NCBI GenBank assembly: GCA_016648135.1
Contig: JADDOH010004014.1
Span: 1 to 64,000, forward strand
DNA: 64,000 nt
DNA from: Agrypnia vestita
Lineage: Eukaryota; Arthropoda; Insecta; Trichoptera; Phryganeidae
Direction: 5' to 3'
In this document: in pieces, positions 56,773 through 64,000 of the stretch
How the letters are laid out: each line of letters begins with the position of its first letter
How positions within the stretch are numbered: the first letter of the stretch is position 1
Notes under the pieces: model-generated
Seen by the model: the letters and a program-made list of their open reading frames with translations, nothing else
Told to the model about the DNA's origin: nothing
Database searches by the model: none
Translations under genes and position numbers: made by a program

Positions 56773-58061
56773 TATTAGGTCCTTACATATGAAATTGGCG
56801 TTTTGCCGTACTGGCAAATTTGATCTCAAATATCTTCTCTTTGGTTAGGAATTCCAAATCCAAATTTATACAGCTATTTACTCATGTATTTGTGTTTTGA
56901 AAATTATAATTCATTTGTTTTTTCCTCAATTGTTTTTTTCTTTGCGTCACTCAGTTTACAAAATGAAAAACTTGAAATATCGCGTTATTTACGAGTACGA
57001 GTTCCACCGTGGCACCAGTGCTGCAGAAACGGCTCGAAGGATTAATGATGTGTATGGCGACGGTGCCGCAAAAGAAAACACAGTGCGTTTTTGGTTCCAA
57101 CGTTTTCGTTCTGGAAATTTCGACCTGCAGAACAAGCCCCGTGGACGGCCGGAGACCAAAGTTGATAATGAAGAATTGAAGGCTATTGTGGAAACGGATC
57201 CATCGCAAACCACATCCGAGTTAGCTGCAGGCTACGGTGTTAGTGATAAAACTGTTTTAATCCACTTGAAGCAAATTGGTAAGGTGAAAAAGCTTGAAGG
57301 GTGGGTACCTCACGAATTGAGTGAAGCAAATCAACAAACGCGCGTTGACTGCTGCGTTGCATTACTCAACCGGCACAATAATGAAGGGATTTTAAATCGA
57401 ATCATTACCTGTGATGAAAAGTGGATCCTGTACGATAATCGGAAGCGCTCATCGCAATGGCTGAACCCTGCCGAACCAGCCAAACCATGCCCCAAGCGAA
57501 ATTGACTCCAAAAAAGTTACTTGTGAGCGTTTGGTGGACTAGTGCTGGTGTCGTTCACTACAGCTTTCTTAAATCTGGCCAGACGATTACGGCAGATGTC
57601 TATTGTCAGCAACTGCAAACCATGATGGAAAAGCTAGCTGCTAAACAATCGAGGCTGGGTAATCGCTCTAGGCCACTGCTGCTTCATGATAACGCTAGAC
57701 CACACACTGCACAACAGACGGCTACCAAATTAGAGGAGCTTCAATTGGAATGTCTAAGACATCCACCGTACTCTCCGGACCTTGCCCCAACAGATTACCA
57801 TTTTTTTCGAAATTTGGATAACTTCTTGCAAAGGAAAAAATTCAACTCCGATGGGGCAGTCCAAACCGCCTTCAAAGATTTTATTGATTCCCGTCCGAAT
57901 GGTTTTTTTAGTAAAGGGTTCGATGAACTACCTATGAGATGGTAAAAGTGCATAGATAGCAATGGTACATACTTTGATTAAATAAATATATTATAATAAA
58001 AAAAAATCGGCTTTATGTTCCTCCCATACTAAACGCCAATTTCATATGTAAGGACCTAATA
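56773..58061 (+). mobile_element. Full-length mariner element
   Basis: 56775-58059 (1285 bp) with perfect 29-bp TIRs (TTAGGTCCTTACATATGAAA onward) and TA at 56773 and 58060. The length is typical of mariner. Nearly identical to the deleted copy at 50087 and to the start of a third copy at 63985, pointing to recent spread. The transposase is disrupted at two points. Confidence 0.96.
56963..57945 (+). pseudogene. Mariner transposase, one frameshift and early stop
   Basis: The N-terminal frame 56963-57505 starts MKNLKYRVIYEYEF. It has the bipartite helix-turn-helix (about residues 15-50 and 75-105), the mariner signature WVPHELSE and the first catalytic Asp in CDEKWILYDN. A one-base loss after CPKRN (57505) shifts the frame. 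Sequence continues with KKLLVSVWWTSAGVVHY, then HDNARPH and YSPDLAPTDYHFF, giving the D34D pair. A TAA replaces CAA after LPMRW (57943-57945), removing about 14 C-terminal residues still present in the copy at 50087. The ATG at 56963 is chosen because homology begins there; the 22 upstream codons in frame look like leader. Confidence 0.94.
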
Positions 58062-58294
58062 TATAATGTCATAAACACATAGGTAAATTTGAAAAAGAAA
58101 AATATTATTTAGGTGCAGCAACTACAACAAAAAAATGGTTTCCACAGTTAGCCACAGCACATAAATGAGGTACATTAATTATCCTTTTGGATTTGTATGT
58201 GTTATTTTAGATATGATAATAATAATAATTTTATATAATATTATAATTTTAAGCAGTTTATTTACCATAATATTGGTCATAATAAGACTTCTCA

Positions 58295-58412
58295 CACCGT
58301 GGATTTCGGATTCGTTTTTCCGGTGAGGTCACAATAAATGTGATTTACACATGCTTGGGTGTTTTTGTGATGTGACGACTTTAGTAATTGGGCCTCAAGG
58401 CCTGTTGAAGCC
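58295..58412 (+). mobile_element. SINE fragment (family B)
   Basis: TTCCGGTGAGGTCAC, then a central segment, then TAATTGGGCCTCAAGGCCTG and TTGAAGCC. Matches the 3' half of the copy at 63240-63420. It ends at a (TA)n microsatellite (58420-58455). Confidence 0.6.
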
Positions 58413-58419
58413 TTTAAAT

Positions 58420-58455
58420 ATATATATATATATATGTATACATATATATATGTAA
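58420..58455. repeat. TA-rich microsatellite
   Basis: (TA)n interrupted by GTATAC, at the 3' end of a SINE copy. Confidence 0.85.
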
Positions 58456-58548
58456 TGAATATAATGGAGTAATCTTCAAAATGGATAGAATAAAACTATA
58501 TTATTATACTATTTAAGTTTAATTATACATTATGCTACTCAAGTTTCG

Positions 58549-58592
58549 AGGGTAATAGAACCTCTCATCTAGAGGAGAGGTTCTATTACCCT
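58549..58592. repeat. Perfect 18-bp hairpin
   Basis: AGGGTAATAGAACCTCTC (58549-58566) and its exact inverse (58575-58592) around 8 bases. Non-coding. Confidence 0.9.
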
Positions 58593-59572
58593 TAGAGAGA
58601 ATAAATACATTCAAATATTGAAAACATGCATAGGTGGGAGTGCATGTACTGATGAAAGGAGCTCAAGTCACTGGCGTAAAGAGGAAGGTTGTTGGTAACG
58701 GGAATATTTAGAGAAGAGGAGAAGAAATGGTGAATATGATATTCAAGCAAATTAATACAAAATTCATTTTTATTTCTAACATTCAAAATTCTTTATGTTA
58801 TTACCTGTAAGCGCGACGTGATGAAGAAATTTAATGGTACACTAAAGAATTTTTTTTTTGTTATCTGTGATGTGGTTTGGGAATTCAGAAAAGTTATTAC
58901 TATTTTAACAACGATGGTGCTCTAATATTGAAATTTCTAAAATCTCCGTGTGTATAAACTAATCTTTTTTCTAATAATTGATCTATTTTTGACATTAAAT
59001 TAAGAAGTAACGAGTCTAAATGGTTATTTTAGTAGATAATTAAACTAAAATTATAATTAAACTCAATTAGCGAAACAGTTTTATTCCATCCATTTCGAAG
59101 TTAATTATGAATGTCTTCAAAGTTAACGCCGCTTCCCTCAACATATGCGATATTAGAATGAATATTAGATAGAAATCGAATTCATAGTGATAATATAAAA
59201 ACTTAATTCTTAATTATAATGCTATGTTCGTTTTCTTATATTGTCTTTTTATGATCATTGATTATGATTATTATAAATCTATTTCCGTTAAATGAATCTT
59301 TGGTTGTTTAAAAAATAAGAAAATTCTCAAAAAATGTTATTTTATTGAATAAACACGCATTAAATACTTCATTTTAAAATAATTTGTATAAAGAATAGGT
59401 GAAATATTTCGGTGCGTCTATTGAAATCAATTTTCTTTAATTACTACTCACTTATGTTTTAATTTCATACATATTAAATTATTATTAAGTATTAAATACT
59501 AACATTTAAAATAATGTGTATACAAATAAGCAAAATCTTTCGGTGCATTTAATGAAATCTATTTTCCTTACA
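58593..59572. other. No gene recognised, AT-rich
   Basis: No supported feature. Confidence 0.5.
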
Positions 59573-59582
59573 TACTTCATTG

Positions 59583-60425
59583 GACGATGCAGTATTAGTG
59601 GCTAACAGTGAAGCTGATCTGCAGTGCCTGGTATCCAGGATGTCCGATGTATGCATGCAGAGTGAACTTCTGATGAATGTCAACAAATCGAAAGCGATGG
59701 TATTCGAGAGAGACAAAAGAGTGACTAAGTGGGATGTAATTATAAACAACAAATGCTTAGAACAAGTGAACGAGTTTGTGCATTTGGGAAGCATGTTAAG
59801 TAGAGACGGCAAGGCTGAGAATGATATCGAAAGGAGAGTAACTGCGGGTAACAAAGTTAATGGTGTACTAAATGCAATTATGGCCAATAAGAATCTGTCA
59901 AAGGAAGCAAGACTAGCAGTACATAATGGCGTTCTAGTGCCAACCCTTATGTATGGAAGTGAAGCCTGGAATTGGCAAAAGAGGAATGAAAGTAGACTGA
60001 ATGCGGTGGAAACGCGGTCACTAAGACGCTTGTGTAGAAAATCTTTGGTCGATAGAGTGAGGAATGAACAAATCAGAAGTGAATGCAATGCTGGCTGTAG
60101 TGAGGTAGATAGAATAAAGAAAGGAGTGCTGAGATGGTTTGGTTATGTGGAACGTATGAACGAGGAAACGATGGTTAAGAAAATATATGAGGCGAGTTTT
60201 GAAGGCAACAGGAATAGAGGGCGTCCGCGAAAGACCTGGCACGATCAGGTACTACAAGTATTTGAGGATGGCCCTGTTAAAAGCCGCAACAACCGTAGAA
60301 CGTGTATGAGAAGATGTATGAATGTGGCCGAAGCAAAAGTGGTGTGCCAGGATAGAAGAGTGTGGCGTTCAATTCTCTCTGCCTACTCCTGTGGAAAACG
60401 GCGTGATGGTTAGTTAGTTAGTTAC
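59583..60425 (+). pseudogene. 5'-truncated LINE copy, 3' frame intact
   Basis: An uninterrupted 277-codon frame begins inside the RT catalytic box (only DDAVL remains of YADDAVL). It continues through LLMNVNKSKAMVFERD, GVLVPTLMYGSEAWNWQKRN, RIKKGVLRWFGYVERM, RGRPRKTWHDQVLQVFEDG and a Cys/Arg-rich tail to TAG near 60411. The 3' end is GGAAAACGGCGTGATGG(TTAG)n. TACTTCATTG (59573-59582) and TACTTCGTTG (60426-60435) flank it, a likely 10-bp target duplication with one change. Abrupt 5' truncation, tail and duplication are typical of target-primed reverse transcription. The endonuclease domain and most of the RT are missing, so it is dead on arrival. Confidence 0.9.
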
Positions 60426-60435
60426 TACTTCGTTG

Positions 60436-61270
60436 TTTTTTTTTTATTTCATACATTTGAAAATAATATATCTTAAATATATTGGCAGTATTTAATTGTT
60501 TATTTTTTAATTTGAACTGACAAAACAGATCGCTAATAAATTATCTTATGCAATTGTTTACGCCGAGACGCGGGTTTAGACACTGTTTTCGCTGTATTGA
60601 GGTTTTGTTGTACGTGCTTCCAGAGCCGTCAGAAGATTACAGCCTATAAACCAACAAACTTTCCCTTTGACTGTAATCAGATAACACATTCTTTGAACTA
60701 CTTACTCACCTCAAAAGCACTTGGAAACTTCGCACCCTTATACTGGAGGCTTTCGAGCTTTAATCGTGTTATTAAAATAATTCCAATGATTTCACGTTCC
60801 TGTACACACGGGGTTAAACACAGATCTCACTTCTAAGAAAGCATCTAATTTTGGTTGATAACGCCTTATCGATTATTATGGAACATTTTTTTTTTAAGAA
60901 ATTAATATTAGCAAATATCAAACATAAGCGAAAATTGCATTTTTAATGTTGGACCTTAGTTAATGAATAAAAAACTACATATTTTTGTACTTCTGCGCCC
61001 GCTTTATCCCAATTTCCTACGCTGTTTTGGTCACTCGGGGCCACTGGTAGTTAATTTTTTTTCGCAGACTCTCCATTTGCCTTCTCAAGTTATCCTGTAT
61101 TGCCTTATTTTCTCTGCTACTGCAGTGAAAATATTTAGGCAAGCTTTAATTTTTTAGGCGGAGGATATGTCCAAGCCAAGTTAATTGAGATATATATTTT
61201 TTTCAAAGGGAGCAAACACTCGGTGATGGGAAATTACGATTGTAGTAATAAAAATGAATCATATTTTTAT
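60436..61270. other. No gene recognised
   Basis: Between 60540 and 61160 the sequence is less AT-rich and not obviously repeated in the window. Frames of 79 and 64 codons lack domains. Confidence 0.4.
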
Positions 61271-61275
61271 ACGCC

Positions 61276-61410
61276 TGTTCTGAGAACACAACTACTGGAT
61301 TTTGTCCACAGAGGGATAATTATTAATTAAGACAACTTATAGAAATCTCACAGAGACGTAGCTATTTATATGGAAACGTGTATGGAAGTATTTATCGGGT
61401 GGTAATATTG
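61276..61410 (+). repeat. Family R copy H
   Basis: CTACTGGATTTTGTCCACAG, TTATTAATTAAGACAACTTA, CTCACAGAGACGTAGCTATT and GTGTATGGAAGTATTTA. It breaks off before the AAGTGATCACTT palindrome. Confidence 0.75.
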
Positions 61411-61995
61411 CCTAATATTCTACTTTAAAAATAAAGAAATATCATTACGAACTGCAAAGCCTATGTATAATACTCTCACGGGAAGGGCCACAGATATCTC
61501 TAGCATAGTTACTTTGAATATATGAAAGAAGGTGATTTAGAATATATTTACAATATTAAAAAAATAATAATATGTGGATGTTTTTACAGTTGAATTACGG
61601 TGGAATTGGAACATATCAGCCATTCACCTACTTTTCATCTCCCGTTTTGTAAGACACACTCAAAACAAAACTCCTTTATGTACAGATCCAAAAATTCATT
61701 TAACACAAACTTTCACCACATTGACATTTTCAACTCAACGATAAGAAACATAAAACAAACAATATCTACACAACCGCACCCAAACTAATTCGTACATTAT
61801 ATCTTCCCTTCTACTACCGTCCCACATTCCCCTCCACCCTCTCCACTCGCTGTTAAAGTAAGTTAAAGTAAATTACTATATTCAGTGGAAAATTTATAAT
61901 TGGCATAAATTTAAAAACCATTATTTTATATTTGTTAAGATGTTGATTTGCTGTTAATTTTCCCCAAAATAAAATAAATGAATAAATATTTCATT
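61411..61995. other. No gene recognised
   Basis: Short frames only; GTTAAAGTAAGTTAAAGTAA is a small duplication at 61853-61872. Confidence 0.45.
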
Positions 61996-62110
61996 GTGTA
62001 ACGTGATCATTTAAAGCCAGCTCACACATGTCATAACCCGAACCACCCTATAAAGACTTCCATACACCTTTCCCATATAAATAGCGTCGTCTCTGTGAGT
62101 CTTTCTTAAT
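61996..62110 (-). repeat. Family R copy I
   Basis: Inverted: AACGTGATCATTTAAAGCCA, GCTCACACATGTCATAACCC, ACTTCCATACACCTTTCCCA and ATAGCGTCGTCTCTGTGAG. Confidence 0.75.
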
Positions 62111-62137
62111 TTATATTTATCAATAAAAAATGACATG

Positions 62138-62280
62138 GTTTAACACCTCTATTGGTACTGCGTTCTGATACACTGTTTTGTAATTAGTATTTAAATTTTG
62201 ATATTTATTGTACCCCGATGAGGCTACGGTGGTAGTGAAACGTAGTTGGTAAAAATACAAAATAAAGTGGTGTTAAACAA
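62138..62280 (+). mobile_element. Small element with hammerhead-like motif
   Basis: GTTTAACACC at 62138 and its inverse GGTGTTAAAC at 62269 bound about 140 bp. Inside, at 62213-62250, CCGATGA, GGCTAC.GGTG.GTAGT and GAAACGTAG follow hammerhead order, with U4 changed to C. The flanking ACC/GGT could form stem I. Comparable motifs occur in Penelope-like terminal repeats. Inference. Confidence 0.4.
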
Positions 62281-63227
62281 AGTTATTTTAAGTTTTATTT
62301 TTAAGTGTTATTTTTATTAATTTAATAGTGAGATTTTTCTTCGTGAGCAGCAACAACCAGGTTTATTCTTAGATTCTCTAGAATTGTATCGGAAATAAAA
62401 TACTGATTTTTAAATGTCTGCTCTTTCCGCGGAAAAATATATAAATAAATATATATTAATGTTAGTACCCTTTTTGTATTTGGTTGTTGTATTTCGTTTG
62501 TAGTTATAATTTTGTCGACGGTACATGTAAAATTCATCGGAATATCAAACTTGTGATGCAAATTTCAAATATTATCAATATAATGTTGTCTCAGGAAGTA
62601 GGTATTTTGTGCAAATCCCCGAGCTTTATCTGAACAGTTTCTAAGAATTACTAAAACCATCCTCTTTCTAATCTTTTATTGATTTGAAGTAGAAAAGTTG
62701 CAATGAAAGTAAATGTTACTTTTCAAAGAATAATTAGTTTACAATATTCTCATGTACATTCCTCCATCTTTTATATGTGAATGACTTATTTTTCAAAAGA
62801 GAGTTTATCAAATTAGAGATAAATTATACAAATTCATTATAAAAATTAACGATAATAGTAGACCGAACGTGAGCCACTCTTTAATTTTTTTTTAAATTTT
62901 CGCTGAGTGGGAATAAAACAAGGACTCAGTAGATTATTAATAAAGCCTAAGGCATGCCTAAAGTATAATGATGGAGTTACACGTAAATTAGTCTTGTTTT
63001 GAATTAGGGGTGGAGACCAGTTTCAAATAGTATCATAAATTGCATTAATCGCAAGGACTATATGTTTTGTTAATATTATTTAAAGCAGGTCGAGATTTAA
63101 TATCAAAGTCAATGAGCATCTAAGGTTTTTACATAATTGTGGATAATTAGTGAATTGACAAAATATTCCAATCATTTTATGAAAATCATCACATTTTTTA
63201 TGAAACGTTATGTTTGAGTAATTTTTT
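62281..63227. other. No gene recognised, AT-rich
   Basis: No supported feature. Confidence 0.5.
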
Positions 63228-63239
63228 TTTTTTAATTTT

Positions 63240-63418
63240 ACGCTTCAACAGGTCATGAGGCCCAATCACAGAAGCGAACCGTCACAGAGTTAGTTGTGTA
63301 ACTGTAACTGTAACTGTAAATGTAATAGAAACACATGGGTTAAACGTGACCTCACCGGGAATTGAATCTCGGTTTGAAAAGTCAGTATCATGCCACTGGG
63401 CTACGAGGGCCGCTTAAT
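63240..63418 (-). mobile_element. tRNA-derived SINE (family B), best copy
   Basis: The minus strand begins GCGGCCCTCGTAGCCCAGTG (box A TAGCCCAGTGGC), then box B-like GAGATTCAATTCCCGGTGAG, a body with a (TAACTG)n-like run at 63298-63318, and ends GATTGGGCCTCATGACCTGT, TGAAGCG, followed by an A/T-rich tail. The head resembles a tRNA with a damaged T-arm. Confidence 0.75.
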
Positions 63419-63982
63419 TTTAATAATATCGGTGTTTCATAAGATAATTCACAATCCTTAGAAATCATTAAAGGAAGTAAAAATAATAAAAATATTATAA
63501 ATAGCTAAATCTAACCACCACTCCTATTCTAAATTCTATTCTAAAAACATTTTAACAAATTTCAATATATATTTTTTTTCATTTTCATTTCAAATTCATT
63601 TCCCCATATCTTTACTTGTATGGAATGTGGGTCTGCACTCCCGGTATACAGGAATAATTACTAACTTCTTACTTACTAATTAATTTTATTATTATCTACA
63701 TGGTACTGTGTTTTTACATTTTTTAAGTCAGTTACAAGATTTATTATATAAAATTATTTTTTTAATAATTGAATTTTGTAAACAAAAGTTAACAATTTTA
63801 TATTTCTTGTGTATTTATAATAAAGGCATTTTTAATACATGTAATATACAAATAATAAGATTTTTATTTATATTACAACTTCATTGTAGAATATTTTCTC
63901 TTCTATAGGAGCAAGCGAATACTTGATTACTTTGCATCATCCTAACGGAGAAAATTATTGTACTCGACACCGGTTTGATAAA
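63419..63982. other. No gene recognised, AT-rich
   Basis: No supported feature. Confidence 0.5.
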
Positions 63983-63984
63983 TA

Positions 63985-64000
63985 TTAGGTCCTTACATAT
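63985..64000 (+). mobile_element. Start of a third mariner copy, cut by window end
   Basis: TTAGGTCCTTACATAT preceded by TA (63983-63984) equals the first 16 bases of the mariner TIR at 50087 and 56775. The orientation could be either, since both ends share this sequence. The flanking AATA also matches the other insertions. Confidence 0.85.

Overview
This window looks like repeat-dominated nuclear DNA from an arthropod, most likely an insect. The case rests on AT-rich, intron-like sequence, no prokaryotic gene organisation, a mariner transposase, a Copia element primed from the anticodon region of initiator tRNA-Met, tRNA-derived SINEs, and LINE fragments with (TTAG)n or (TAAG)n tails. Lepidoptera is plausible from the style of the repeats but is not demonstrated. 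I found no host protein-coding gene I could defend. Nearly everything recognisable is a mobile element, a remnant of one, or a short tandem array.

Layout. 1-5.2 kb: a more CpG-rich stretch with repeated GGGGGAAG motifs, a possible old LTR (1260-1948) and three sets of direct or tandem repeats. 5179-6787: a non-autonomous hAT element with a perfect 8-bp target duplication. 7-13 kb: a 53-bp tandem repeat, a LINE 3' fragment (11122-12027) and a tRNA-derived SINE. 13.3-15.5 kb: a decayed transposon-like protein gene. 16-22 kb: hairpins, SINEs, several copies of a dispersed family (here called family R), a PIF/Harbinger-type element (20746-21601) and a LINE fragment. 22-29 kb: AT-rich DNA with TIR/foldback elements. 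29009-29826: three apparently identical 281-bp units whose ends are inverted repeats. 30-39 kb: a MITE, more family R, a 5-copy minisatellite, and a LINE interrupted by a hAT element, with the reading frame continuing across the insertion. 39540-44140: a complete, probably young Copia retrotransposon on the minus strand, with 149-bp LTRs, one LTR mismatch, a 5-bp target duplication and an uninterrupted 1367-codon gag-pol. 44-50 kb: a broken minus-strand ORF and a 46-bp-stem foldback with an 11-bp target duplication. 50-58 kb: two mariner copies with different inactivating lesions, a 5-copy array, a head-to-head SINE pair and LINE fragments. 58-64 kb: hairpins, a 5'-truncated LINE copy (59583-60425), family R, a SINE, and the start of a third mariner copy at the window edge.

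The genes do not form a pathway. The Copia element is the only one that looks potentially autonomous. The mariner copies, LINE fragments, Harbinger fragment and hAT elements are defective or non-autonomous. The most unusual signals are the tandem 281-bp TIR units, the nine-copy family R, and four hammerhead-ribozyme-like motifs resembling those carried by Penelope-like elements.
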